Assembly (NCBI GenBank): GCA_943354965.1
Contig: CALRDN010000011.1
Coordinates: forward strand, 1 to 42,070
DNA length: 42,070 nt
Source: Candidatus Peribacteria bacterium
GTDB taxonomy: Bacteria > Patescibacteriota > Gracilibacteria > UBA1369 > UBA12463
Direction of reading: 5' to 3'
The notes under the pieces are model-generated. The model was not told where the DNA came from. It worked only from the letters and a program-made list of their open reading frames with translations, and made no database searches. Positions 6,497-14,392 of this stretch are shown piece by piece. Position 1 is the stretch's first letter. Each line of letters opens with the position of its first letter. Made by a program: the position numbers and the translations under genes.

Positions 6497-7204
6497 TTAT
6501 TTTTTGCGATGAATCATGTCTTTCAGGCCTTGGAACGGCTTTACCGACTCCTCCTGATCGTGTGGATTGTCGACCTGTTCGACGAGTTCGTGACCACACT
6601 TAGCTTTGTTCTGATCTTTGCCGCAGACGGGACAGATCCCTCTACACGAAGGAGAGCATACTGGAAAAGCATCAAAATGCAAGAGAATTTCTTGACGAAA
6701 CATGTTCCGTAGGTCCACCTCCATCCGCTTCAAATCGGTCGTATAGACGTCCTCGACGTCCGCAATGTCCTTTGGCCGGAGAAAGAGGAACTCTCGCTGC
6801 GCCTGATCGATGACCATTTTCTTCATATAGGTCTTGAGACACCGGCAGCAAGTTTCACGAATAGTGTAGGTGAAATTTTCTAACAAAACTGATATTCCAT
6901 TCTCTGTTTTCATGAAAATAACATCCGTCGCGATGTCGGAACCGAGCACGAAATCGTTAGGATCAAAATCCTCGGATACCTCGAGATGAAACTCGCGACT
7001 CTGACCTGCATCGGCTCGGATAAGATCCGATACATCGAAGGTAAGATTTTTGTCGACCTCGTTTGCGTCGCTTGGCTCGGCCAATTTACTTGGCACGTGT
7101 TTTGCAATTTTTCTCTTTGTTGGCTCTCGGTGAAGTTTTTTTGGAGCTGTTTCCAGGAGCTTCTTGGTTGTCTTGTTTTTCGTCTTTTTGGATAATTCCT
7201 TCAT
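6497..7204 (-). CDS. yceD: YceD/DUF177 family protein
   Basis: 235 aa. The central and C-terminal part match the DUF177 (YceD, 23S rRNA accumulation) family: a first Cys pair in RETCCRCLKTY, the stretch EFLFLRPKD, and the C-terminal CSPSCRGICPVCGKDQNKAK. About 60 N-terminal residues are unusually Lys-rich (KELSKKTKNKTTKKLLETAP), which may aid RNA binding or be disordered. The neighbour rpmF supports the assignment. The family is needed for normal 23S rRNA levels in several bacteria and plants; the molecular role is not settled. Confidence 0.9.
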   Translation of the reverse strand: MKELSKKTKNKTTKKLLETAPKKLHREPTKRKIAKHVPSKLAEPSDANEVDKNLTFDVSDLIRADAGQSREFHLEVSEDFDPNDFVLGSDIATDVIFMKTENGISVLLENFTYTIRETCCRCLKTYMKKMVIDQAQREFLFLRPKDIADVEDVYTTDLKRMEVDLRNMFRQEILLHFDAFPVCSPSCRGICPVCGKDQNKAKCGHELVEQVDNPHDQEESVKPFQGLKDMIHRKK

Positions 7205-7246
7205 AACAATAGTAGTAATAATTTGTGATGGTATTGACGTGGCGAC

Positions 7247-7915
7247 TTAGCGATCGCGGGAGATGAAGCGGAGAATATAAAGGAAGAGATTGAAAATGTC
7301 CAGGTAGAGCTGCAGCGCGAGGTCCATTTCGTTCTGCGCCATGGCATATTTCACGCGCTGCATGTCAAACATAACAAAGCCGGTAAATATCATGATGCCG
7401 AAGAAGCTATAGACACCCTCCATAGCTGAGCTAAACGGGAAAAATACCCCGAGGAGCCCTACAACGATGAGACCGATTACACCGAAGAATAGGAGGCCCT
7501 GGAAGCGGAACATGTCGATATTGGTCTTCCAGGCGACGAGGCCGGCGGCGGCGAAGGTGAGCATGGTCGCGGTAAGCGCGCGGAAAATAATCTCGCCGCC
7601 ACCACTCTGCGTCATATACATATATATTATCGGCGCAAGCGTTACGCCACTCAGAAATGCAAATACTGAAAAAAGTATGTAGTTAAGCGGCTTAATCTTC
7701 TGCCATGTACGAGAGGTAAAGATTAGTATGAGTTCCGCGGCAAATATGGCCCACATGTATCCCGGATGCGCGATCATCAAATCGAGCCCCTGATTGAAGC
7801 CAATATAGGTGCCAAGCGCTGACACTCCGAGCGCTAATCCGAAGAGCATCATTACCCGACCGAAAAATGTCGTTGAAATTTGTGTGGATCCTGATTCTAC
7901 GCGTGTGATTTCCAT
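7247..7915 (-). CDS. Bax inhibitor-1 / YccA family membrane protein
   Basis: About 222 aa with six to seven TM helices, including FFGRVMMLFGLALGVSALGT, MIAHPGYMWAIFAAELILIF and GLLFFGVIGLIVVGLLGVFF. It has the family C-terminus FVMFDMQRVKYAM...LALQLYLDIFNLFLYIL. Members are inner-membrane proteins, some acting as pH-gated Ca2+ leak channels; the bacterial role is uncertain. An ATG at 7972 would add 19 residues, but an extended -10 (TGCTAGAAT, hexamer 7954-7959) lies between the two starts, so the ATG at 7915 (MEITRVESG) is preferred. Divergent from alr. Confidence 0.9.
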   Translation of the reverse strand: MEITRVESGSTQISTTFFGRVMMLFGLALGVSALGTYIGFNQGLDLMIAHPGYMWAIFAAELILIFTSRTWQKIKPLNYILFSVFAFLSGVTLAPIIYMYMTQSGGGEIIFRALTATMLTFAAAGLVAWKTNIDMFRFQGLLFFGVIGLIVVGLLGVFFPFSSAMEGVYSFFGIMIFTGFVMFDMQRVKYAMAQNEMDLALQLYLDIFNLFLYILRFISRDR

Positions 7916-8019
7916 ATATTGTTTGGGTAAGTATGGTAGTTCTACAGGCCGACATTCTAGCAGAGTTGGCAAGAAATTTCCAGTTTTCTCCAGCTTTTCC
8001 TATGATGCGCTGTTTTCTG

Positions 8020-8025
8020 TATAAT
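8020..8025 (+). promoter_or_regulatory. -10 box before alr, predicting a leaderless mRNA
   Basis: TATAAT followed by exactly 6 nt (ACCCCC) and then the alr ATG at 8032. The -35 is weak (TTTTCC at 7995-8000). No Shine-Dalgarno could fit between TSS and start, so a leaderless mRNA is predicted. Confidence 0.55.
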
Positions 8026-8031
8026 ACCCCC

Positions 8032-9189
8032 ATGAATCAGCTTACAAAGAGCCTCCTTTCGTGGGTAGAAATTGATGGCAAGGCGCTTGCCGCCAATGCT
8101 CGAACCTTGCGGGCGCAGACCGGTCCTGATGTTATTTTTTGCAGTGCACTCAAGGCAAATGCCTACGGACATGGACTCACCTTGTGTGCGAATATCCTGC
8201 AGCGAGAACGCGCCACTGACTGGATAGCCGTGAACTCACTCTGGGAAGCGGAAAAACTTCGAGCTAACGGCATTACCCTTCCCCTGTACATCATGGGATA
8301 CATTCCCCTCTCGGAACTTGAGAGCGTTTTCACTCATGACGTTCGTATCGTTGTTTATAATCAAGAGACCGTTATGCAATTAGAAGAAATTGGCAAGAGA
8401 TTAGAAAAAACCGCACGAGTACATTTAAAAGTAGAAACTGGTAATCATCGTCAGGGCGTATATGAACAAGACATCCCTTCTTGGATTGCACTTTTTGCCG
8501 CGTGCAAACATGTCGTACTCGAGGGGCTATCCACGCATTTCGCCAATATTGAGGATACCCATGATCACTCCTATGCACAGCAGCAGACACAACGTTTCGA
8601 TGGATATATTTCCCAATTCAAACAGGCGGGAATGCCTATTCCTTTTCTCCACTCCGCGAATAGTGCGGCTACTATTTTATTTTCAAAAACTCATGGAACC
8701 ATGGTACGAACCGGAATTGCGCTCTATGGTTTGTGGCCGTCAGATGAGGTAAAACAGGAGGTGAGTATATCGAGAGAACAAAAGATATCCCTATCCCCCG
8801 TCCTGAGCTGGCGAGCGCGCGTCGCGCAGGTGCGACCTATCTTGAAAGATTCACTCATAGGATATGGCTGCTCATTCAGGGCAGAAAGAAATATGGTTAT
8901 CGCCATCATTCCTGTGGGATATTATGACGGATTCGATCGCGGACTTTCGAGTGGCGGAGAGGTGCTTATTCACGGGCGACGAGCGAAATTATGCGGTCGC
9001 GTGTGCATGAATATGATTATGGTTGATGTAACTGATATCGGCGATGTTCATATCGAAGACGAGGTCACACTGATCGGTCGTGATGGTGATGAGGAGATTA
9101 CTGCCGGCGAGATGGCGGGGGAAATCGGAACGATTCATTACGAAGTCGTGACGAGAATACGCGAAGACATTCCGAGAATTGAAGTTTAG
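8032..9189 (+). CDS. alr: Alanine racemase
   Basis: 385 aa, PLP-dependent fold-type III, converting L-Ala to D-Ala for peptidoglycan. Visible motifs are the start LLSWVEIDGKALAANARTLR, the PLP lysine in SALKANAYGHG (K41), MVRTGIALYGLWPS, the C-terminal catalytic-Tyr loop IPVGYYDGFDRGLS, and GRVCMNMIMVDVTD. The open frame extends to 7933, but the family N-terminus begins near WVEID and the TATAAT at 8020-8025 lies inside the longer frame, so ATG 8032 is the start. It is followed by a terminator at 9197-9226. D-Ala synthesis implies the cell makes or modifies its own wall. Confidence 0.96.
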   Translation: MNQLTKSLLSWVEIDGKALAANARTLRAQTGPDVIFCSALKANAYGHGLTLCANILQRERATDWIAVNSLWEAEKLRANGITLPLYIMGYIPLSELESVFTHDVRIVVYNQETVMQLEEIGKRLEKTARVHLKVETGNHRQGVYEQDIPSWIALFAACKHVVLEGLSTHFANIEDTHDHSYAQQQTQRFDGYISQFKQAGMPIPFLHSANSAATILFSKTHGTMVRTGIALYGLWPSDEVKQEVSISREQKISLSPVLSWRARVAQVRPILKDSLIGYGCSFRAERNMVIAIIPVGYYDGFDRGLSSGGEVLIHGRRAKLCGRVCMNMIMVDVTDIGDVHIEDEVTLIGRDGDEEITAGEMAGEIGTIHYEVVTRIREDIPRIEV

Positions 9190-9196
9190 ATTTTTT

Positions 9197-9226
9197 AAAA
9201 CCCCTCCTTTTTGGGGAGAGGTTTTT
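9197..9226. terminator. Bidirectional intrinsic terminator between alr and the 9253 gene
   Basis: AAAACCCCTCC-TTTTT-GGGGAGAGGTTTTT: a GC-rich stem flanked by A-run and T-run, usable on both strands, between two convergent genes. Confidence 0.7.
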
Positions 9227-9252
9227 GTACGTGTGAATATGTTCCACTACTG

Positions 9253-9525
9253 TTACTTACTCAACTCGCATGGTGCCGTAGTAATACTCTCTCCTGATGG
9301 TGTTCTAAAAATAGGACATGGGTCGATGCTTACCTTGGACAACTGCTGCTGGGCGTATTCCTGTGCATCGAGTACTGAGGCTCTGATGTAAGCGCCAACC
9401 GGTACAGATGCCATGAGGGCGACTAAAATTCCTGCTGCTACCATGAGGTGCGGCAAGTGCCACTGGCTGACCTTGCGTGCTTTTGTTGCGCGCTTCTTGG
9501 GTGCAGGGGTGCGTTTCTTGGCCAT
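9253..9525 (-). CDS. Small single-TM membrane protein (90 aa)
   Basis: 90 aa: a strongly basic N-terminus (MAKKRTPAPKKRATKARKVS), one TM helix (about 27-48, LMVAAGILVALMASVPVGAY), and a ~40-residue external tail with two cysteines (SIDPCPIF...ITTAPCELSK). Topology by the positive-inside rule is N-in, C-out. I do not recognise the family. It is divergent from ftsA and ends at the terminator it shares with alr. A single-TM partner of the envelope or division machinery is possible but unsupported beyond location. Confidence 0.6.
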   Translation of the reverse strand: MAKKRTPAPKKRATKARKVSQWHLPHLMVAAGILVALMASVPVGAYIRASVLDAQEYAQQQLSKVSIDPCPIFRTPSGESITTAPCELSK

Positions 9526-9642
9526 GATCGATATGGATTAAGATGTATGTATTTTTGTTTTGAAATCTGCAGATTTATGCTTATTTCAATAATGTATTGT
9601 ATCATATTTTTACATATTCGTATAGTATAACTTAAAAAAGAG

Positions 9643-9807
9643 ATGAAAAAGAGTGGCTCCGCTTCCTTGAGTTTCAAAGCAAGGTGTGCTTTACTATTTG
9701 TGACCATTTTTACTTCATTTTTTTCTTTCTTGTGGGCTTTTTTTCCCGCCGCATTCGACGAAGAGGCAATTTTTATCTCGCTCTCGACATTGGAACTGAT
9801 GTTGTAA
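9643..9807 (+). CDS. Possible 54-aa ORF overlapping the start of ftsA
   Basis: ATG preceded by AAAAAAGAG opens a 54-codon frame: MKKSGSASLSFKARCALLFV, then a hydrophobic stretch and FFPAAFDEEA. It resembles a signal peptide or single TM helix. Its second half overlaps the ftsA coding start in another frame, so that composition is partly forced. A TATAGT at about 9620-9625 lies upstream. It could be a leader ORF coupling translation into ftsA, which has only a GTG start after a poly-T run and no Shine-Dalgarno. It could equally be chance. Confidence 0.3.
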   Translation: MKKSGSASLSFKARCALLFVTIFTSFFSFLWAFFPAAFDEEAIFISLSTLELML

Positions 9808-10982
9808 AAGCTCTTATTTGCTCTGCAGAGGGCGCAAAAGGCAAGGTCATAGGCGTTGGCCGCAAGTCCCAGCGTGTTGGCGATATGCATAGCGGTGTTG
9901 TTACTGATATCGCGAGCGTGATTCGTAACTGCCAGGATGCTATTCGTGATGCCGAGAAAATTGCAGGAGTTCATCCCGAGCAGATGGTGATCGGTATCGC
10001 TGGTGAGCTTGTAAAAGGTGCAACCATTACGACGAGTTACACCCGACGAGATCCTGATACCAAAATTGATTTATCCGAGTTAAAAAATATCGTTCACAAA
10101 GTGCAGTGGAAAGCTTTTGAACAGGTGCGCTCTCAGCTCTCCGAGGAGACCGGCTATAATGAAATTGATGTGAAGCTCGTAAATGCAGCAATTGTTGATG
10201 TGCGCATTGATGGCTACAAGGTGAGCAATCCAATCGGTTTTCAGGGACGCGAGGTGGTGATGTCGATATTCAACGCTTTTGCGCCACTCGTGCATTACGG
10301 AGCACTTCAGACGATTGCAGCGGAGTTGGATATTGAGCTTCTATCAGTCATTGCCGAGCCTTATGCCGTGAGTCGATGCTTGAGAGAAGAAGATGGTGGT
10401 GGAAACGTGAATGCGATTTTTATTGATGTTGGTGGTGGAACGACGGATGTTGCCCTGGTGCAAAACGGTCGAGTGGAGGGAACAAAAATGTTTACCCTAG
10501 GCGGAAGAACATTTACCAAACGATTGAGTCATAGTTTGAATATTTCCTATGAAGAAGCGGAGACGATTAAACTGACCTACAGCGATGATAAATTAGAAAA
10601 ACATTCTCAGAAGATTGTTCGCGAGGCGATGAAGAGTGATTGTGACGTATGGCTCAGCGGCATTATTTTGACACTAAGTGAATATGCAACCGAGAGTCTT
10701 CCGACGAAGATTTATTTGTGCGGAGGCGGTTCTCGATTGCCGGAAATTTTTGAGGTTTTAGATTCGCGAGAGTGGATTAAAACCCTTCCCTTTGCCAAAA
10801 AACCGCAGGTGAGTTTCTTGAATCCCAAGATGGTAGCTAATATGTTCGATGAGACGAAGATGCTCAAAGATATTCAAGATGTCACCCCAATGGCACTCGC
10901 CAATATGGCTCTGGATTTCGCCGGGGAGGAGCACATTCTCTCTACCCTTCTCAAAAAAGTTGTTCGCCTTATGCAAATATAA
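9732..10982 (+). CDS. ftsA: FtsA-family cell division ATPase
   Basis: About 416 aa from GTG 9732 (VGFFSRRIRRRGNFYLALDI). It is an actin/Hsp70-fold ATPase: phosphate-1 motif YLALDIGTDVVKALI, the inserted 1C-like domain (about 85-180), phosphate-2 motif AIFIDVGGGTTDVALVQ, and adenosine motif KIYLCGGGSRLPEI. FtsA links FtsZ filaments to the membrane; PilM is the close alternative, but no pil genes are nearby. A GTG at 9684 would add a hydrophobic leader unusual for FtsA. It is followed after 12 bp by the baseplate-J-like gene, with which it probably forms an operon. Confidence 0.85.
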   Translation: MGFFSRRIRRRGNFYLALDIGTDVVKALICSAEGAKGKVIGVGRKSQRVGDMHSGVVTDIASVIRNCQDAIRDAEKIAGVHPEQMVIGIAGELVKGATITTSYTRRDPDTKIDLSELKNIVHKVQWKAFEQVRSQLSEETGYNEIDVKLVNAAIVDVRIDGYKVSNPIGFQGREVVMSIFNAFAPLVHYGALQTIAAELDIELLSVIAEPYAVSRCLREEDGGGNVNAIFIDVGGGTTDVALVQNGRVEGTKMFTLGGRTFTKRLSHSLNISYEEAETIKLTYSDDKLEKHSQKIVREAMKSDCDVWLSGIILTLSEYATESLPTKIYLCGGGSRLPEIFEVLDSREWIKTLPFAKKPQVSFLNPKMVANMFDETKMLKDIQDVTPMALANMALDFAGEEHILSTLLKKVVRLMQI

Positions 10983-10994
10983 TTCTTCTCCCTC

Positions 10995-12773
10995 ATGGCT
11001 GAAAAAAAAGATACTAATAAGGAAAAAATTCTGGATCCTACGAAAACCGTTTCGTCACGCAAGATTTTTTATTGCGATATTGACGATGAGGTTACGATGA
11101 TTTTTGATCGCGTGAAAGGAACCAAATTGAAAGATGTATATTTAGTTATTCCACGGCAGGCTACGATGTTTCAGAGCCTGGTAAATTTAAAAATTCTGAA
11201 GAGAAAAGTGGAAGAGGCAGGAAAAAAACTTCATATTATTACCGATGATGTGAATGGCGTACACCTCACGCATCAGGCGGGAATCCCCGTCTATGAGCGA
11301 TTAGAGACGCAGGGTGGATATGTTCCAAAACCAGAGGATGAGAAGATGAGAATTACTCCGCTGAAAGCAACCGTGAATGCACTGGAAGACGATACGCCGA
11401 CCAGACTTTCCGAGAAGAAGCTCTCTATATCCGAGCTCCTCGGCCGTGGTCGTAAGCGCAAGATTCCATTTGTGAGCAGCGCTCTTCATTTTATCAAATC
11501 CAAAGAGAAGAAGGAGCGAGATATGAAGTTCGTCGTTGTTTCTCCTAATAGACAGGCGCTTATCGCCCTTGTAACTATTAGTGTTCTTCTCGTTCTTATT
11601 ATTTTCTACATTGCCCTTCCTGGATCTACTCTCTATCTCACACCTAAATCGAATGTGATCGACCACTCGGTGAATTTAGTTTTTGCGGATTACGAATCGA
11701 ATAAAGCGGAGCTCGATAATCATCCTCCAAAAGTTCTCGGCTCCCACAAGATTACGACGACCGTTCGTCGAACTATCCTCCAGGGATCTACCGGGAAGAT
11801 ATTTCAGGGACAGAACGCACGTGGTCGCCTCACCGTCTATAACACGCAGCCAAAACCGTGGCCCCTGATTCCGAATACCCGCTTCCAGACTACCGAAGGA
11901 GTTGTCTTCCGTATTCAGCAGTTCGTCACTGTTCCACCTAATCGTGGTGGAGTAAACGGATCAATCGATGTGGATGTGACTGCCGATGGACTTGATGCCT
12001 ACAATCAGCCTGCTGGCGATCGTGGCAATATCCAGCCATCCAAACTCTTCCTCCCTGGACTCAATGCTGACAATCAAAAAAAGATTTTTGCTGAGTCGAA
12101 AATCGCTTTTGTAGGTGGCTCGACAGCCGTGAAGAAAAAAGTTTCACCTGAAGATATCATTGCCGCTACGAACAAACTTAAAAAGGATCTCGAGGACTCC
12201 GTAGAGGCTGAACTTGATCGAGCTATCCAGGAAAAAAATAATAACCTGGCCGATAGATCTAACTTTGCCCTCCTCAAGGGAAAGCTCGCATATACAATCT
12301 CAGAGCCACGAATCTCTATCGCTTCTGATGTAGCCGGTAAAGAATTGGATCAGTTTGAGGCGGTCGGCGAGATGGATGTGACTGGCGTGTATTTCAATCT
12401 CCAAGAAGTTCTCTCTATTATGAAGGCGGAGTTGAAAATCCGAAAGAGTCCGGATAAACGAATCGTGAAAATCGATGAGTCAACTATCACCTATCGTATC
12501 TTCGATGTTGACCCTGGCACGAAGAAGATCAAGGTAACCGCCACGCTCAAGGGCCTGGAGGAGTATGACATCAATCCTACGAGAGAAAACGGCGAGAGAC
12601 TCATCCAGAAGATTAAGGACCATATCGTCGGCCGCAAGACGCAGGACGCCAAGGAGTACATCCTCAGCCTCCCCGAGATTGCCACTGTCGAGATCAAGAA
12701 CTGGCCTATCTGGGCTCCTACCATCCCGGGCATCCCGGACAACATCAGCGTTGAGCTCGTTTCCTCTCCGTAG
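10995..12773 (+). CDS. Membrane protein with baseplate J-like extracytoplasmic region
   Basis: 592 aa. A cytoplasmic N-terminal domain (about 1-105, with VYLVIPRQATMFQSLVNLKI and LHIITDDVNGVHLTHQAGIP) looks alpha/beta. A linker follows, then one TM helix (about 186-208, LIALVTISVLLVLIIFYIAL), then a large external region. The part ARGRLTVYNTQPKPWPLIPN...VVFRIQQFVTVP...FLPGL resembles the baseplate J/gp47-like domain commonly annotated in CPR membrane proteins. It follows ftsA closely. A role in the envelope or division complex is inference; there are no phage genes here. Confidence 0.75.
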   Translation: MAEKKDTNKEKILDPTKTVSSRKIFYCDIDDEVTMIFDRVKGTKLKDVYLVIPRQATMFQSLVNLKILKRKVEEAGKKLHIITDDVNGVHLTHQAGIPVYERLETQGGYVPKPEDEKMRITPLKATVNALEDDTPTRLSEKKLSISELLGRGRKRKIPFVSSALHFIKSKEKKERDMKFVVVSPNRQALIALVTISVLLVLIIFYIALPGSTLYLTPKSNVIDHSVNLVFADYESNKAELDNHPPKVLGSHKITTTVRRTILQGSTGKIFQGQNARGRLTVYNTQPKPWPLIPNTRFQTTEGVVFRIQQFVTVPPNRGGVNGSIDVDVTADGLDAYNQPAGDRGNIQPSKLFLPGLNADNQKKIFAESKIAFVGGSTAVKKKVSPEDIIAATNKLKKDLEDSVEAELDRAIQEKNNNLADRSNFALLKGKLAYTISEPRISIASDVAGKELDQFEAVGEMDVTGVYFNLQEVLSIMKAELKIRKSPDKRIVKIDESTITYRIFDVDPGTKKIKVTATLKGLEEYDINPTRENGERLIQKIKDHIVGRKTQDAKEYILSLPEIATVEIKNWPIWAPTIPGIPDNISVELVSSP

Positions 12774-12812
12774 TGCCATATTCTGAGGTTATTCATCCCT
12801 TATTTTACCATC

Positions 12813-12842
12813 TGGACAAATGTGTCTAAATCATGGTATAAT
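12813..12842 (+). promoter_or_regulatory. Promoter of the secreted repeat protein gene
   Basis: TGGACA (12813-12818), 18-nt spacer, TATAAT (12837-12842). It gives a leader of about 20 nt before ATG 12868, without a Shine-Dalgarno (ACCAAACAAACAT). Confidence 0.6.
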
Positions 12843-12867
12843 AATAAAAAAATAACCAAACAAACAT

Positions 12868-13815
12868 ATGAAATTCTACCAGGACTCAGGATTCAAGTGG
12901 ACCGTTGCATCAACGTTCGTCCTCGCATCAATTCTTGCCATGACGAGTTTTGGCGCTAGTGCAGGTGCACCGATCGCCAATCCACCCGGTGGAAATATCT
13001 CCCCTACATTTACCAATCTTACCACTGCCACCGACGTTATCGTCGGAAAGAATCTCCGTGTTGGAGACTCCATCGTGCCTAATATTGGAAAAAGTTTTGC
13101 GCTGGCCGCCGATAAAGTGAACTTTACGAAGGATATTGAAGCAAAGGGAAATATCGTATCAAGTGGTGGCGGCATTACTGCTGAGGGCGGTGGATGGGTT
13201 ACCGGCTGGAACCTCAAGGCAGTTAGCACTCTTATGGCTACCAATGCTGATATTTCTCAAAATATTAAGGCTCTCGGTACTATTACCGGCAAGGATGTTG
13301 TCGCCGATGGGGGCAGCATTAGTGCAACTGGCGGGGGAGAGATTAAAGGCTGGAATTTAAAGGCAACAAGTACCGTCTCGGGCACCAATGCCAGTTTTTC
13401 TCAGGATATAAATGCTGTCGGCAAAGTTACCGGCGCAAGTATAGTCTCGCAAGGCAACATCAGTACAGCTACTGGTACAATCTCTGGCAAAGATCTATCA
13501 ATATCTGGACATCTAAAAACCGGATCCGTCGGAGCGTTTAATCAGATGAACACTCTTGGTAATAACGGTGGCAATTCAGTTCTTGTTGCTCCCGGAAAAG
13601 TCGGGGCCGTATCAACAGTCAACTGCGCGGCAAAATATGAACAGATGCTAAGCTGTTCAGTATTCTCATATCAAAATACCCTAACGGCATCAACAATCAT
13701 TAGCTCGAAGTCAGGCTGGGGCCAGGACTGGAGTTGTAGCGTTGTTGCTAAAAACAGCGGAGCAGTAAATGCGATCTATAGCGCACAGGCCGTATGCTTT
13801 GATCCAAATAAATAA
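12868..13815 (+). CDS. Secreted Gly-rich repeat protein
   Basis: 315 aa with a signal peptide (TVASTFVLASILAMTSFGAS, cleavage near ASAGA). About residues 45-230 are short beta-type repeats built on Thr, Gly, Ile and Val, including two copies of a longer unit: GGGWVTGWNLKAVSTLMATN and GGGEIKGWNLKATSTVSGTN, each preceded by a GG.I.A.GGG-type lead. This suggests a beta-helix or fibre. The last ~75 residues form a domain with four Cys (VNCAAKYEQMLSCSVFSY; WSCSV; QAVCFDPNK), probably two disulfides. No LPxTG motif is seen. It has its own promoter and converges with the lipoprotein gene 9 bp away. An extracellular fibre or adhesin is inference. Confidence 0.7.
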   Translation: MKFYQDSGFKWTVASTFVLASILAMTSFGASAGAPIANPPGGNISPTFTNLTTATDVIVGKNLRVGDSIVPNIGKSFALAADKVNFTKDIEAKGNIVSSGGGITAEGGGWVTGWNLKAVSTLMATNADISQNIKALGTITGKDVVADGGSISATGGGEIKGWNLKATSTVSGTNASFSQDINAVGKVTGASIVSQGNISTATGTISGKDLSISGHLKTGSVGAFNQMNTLGNNGGNSVLVAPGKVGAVSTVNCAAKYEQMLSCSVFSYQNTLTASTIISSKSGWGQDWSCSVVAKNSGAVNAIYSAQAVCFDPNK

Positions 13816-13824
13816 ATTCTGAGA

Positions 13825-14340
13825 CTATTGCACATCTACACCGAGTGATATTTGACACATTTTTCGTGCACCCTCCCTGTTAATCTGTAGACATATCTTC
13901 TCATCCCCTTTGTCGTATGCCATTTTAGATAAAATCGCGATCTTACACTGGTCTTTCGCCTGATCGCTCTCCAGCACATCACATGCTGCAAGCGATGTCC
14001 CATTTTGAGCTTTCTGAAGCTTATCATTTTCCTCCTTTTCTCTCTGCATTTCACGCTCCTTAGATGTCGTAGCGAGCTCGCATGCCTTTCTATACTCTTC
14101 GTTGAGAATTGTCGCACATGCCCCCGAATCACCAGATGCTAGAGCCACCGAATCCTTTACCATGTTCGTACAAAATGTTCGAGAATCAGCATCCTGGAGA
14201 CTTTCACAGATTGTCCCATCCTTGGATGCAACTGCCCTCTTTGTAATATCATCAGTCAATAACGATACTGACTTATTTGATGAACAACCGGCCAAAAGTA
14301 ATAGGGCAAGGGTAAGCGCAGTGAGAGAGGTTTTTTTCAT
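13825..14340 (-). CDS. Cys-repeat lipoprotein
   Basis: 171 aa from ATG 14340: lipoprotein signal MKKTSLTALTLALLLLAGCS with lipobox LLAGC, so the mature N-terminal Cys would carry lipid. The mature part is helical with paired cysteines at regular spacing: ICESLQDADSRTFC, ACATILNEEYRKAC, ACDVLESDQAKDQC and ICLQINREGARKMC. These are four helical hairpins each closed by a likely disulfide. A charged linker (KEREMQREKEENDKLQ) separates pairs 2 and 3. An upstream in-frame start (14469) would bury the signal peptide and is rejected. Function unknown. Confidence 0.75.
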   Translation of the reverse strand: MKKTSLTALTLALLLLAGCSSNKSVSLLTDDITKRAVASKDGTICESLQDADSRTFCTNMVKDSVALASGDSGACATILNEEYRKACELATTSKEREMQREKEENDKLQKAQNGTSLAACDVLESDQAKDQCKIAILSKMAYDKGDEKICLQINREGARKMCQISLGVDVQ

Positions 14341-14392
14341 AATGTGAGGTGGGGTTTTATGAGGTTTGCCGAGTTGTAGTTGTAGTTTTTTT

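Noticed and set aside
7933-8031. 34-residue N-terminal extension of alanine racemase
   Set aside because: It contains the TATAAT promoter and is not part of the family; ATG 8032 fits both.
9684-9731. Longer FtsA start giving a hydrophobic N-terminus
   Set aside because: FtsA proteins begin close to the ALDIGT motif; GTG 9732 gives the expected short basic lead. The extension is read from a T-rich leader.
10995-12773. Phage tail/baseplate gene indicating a prophage
   Set aside because: The baseplate-J-like resemblance sits in a one-TM protein next to ftsA. No capsid, terminase, integrase or other tail genes occur nearby.
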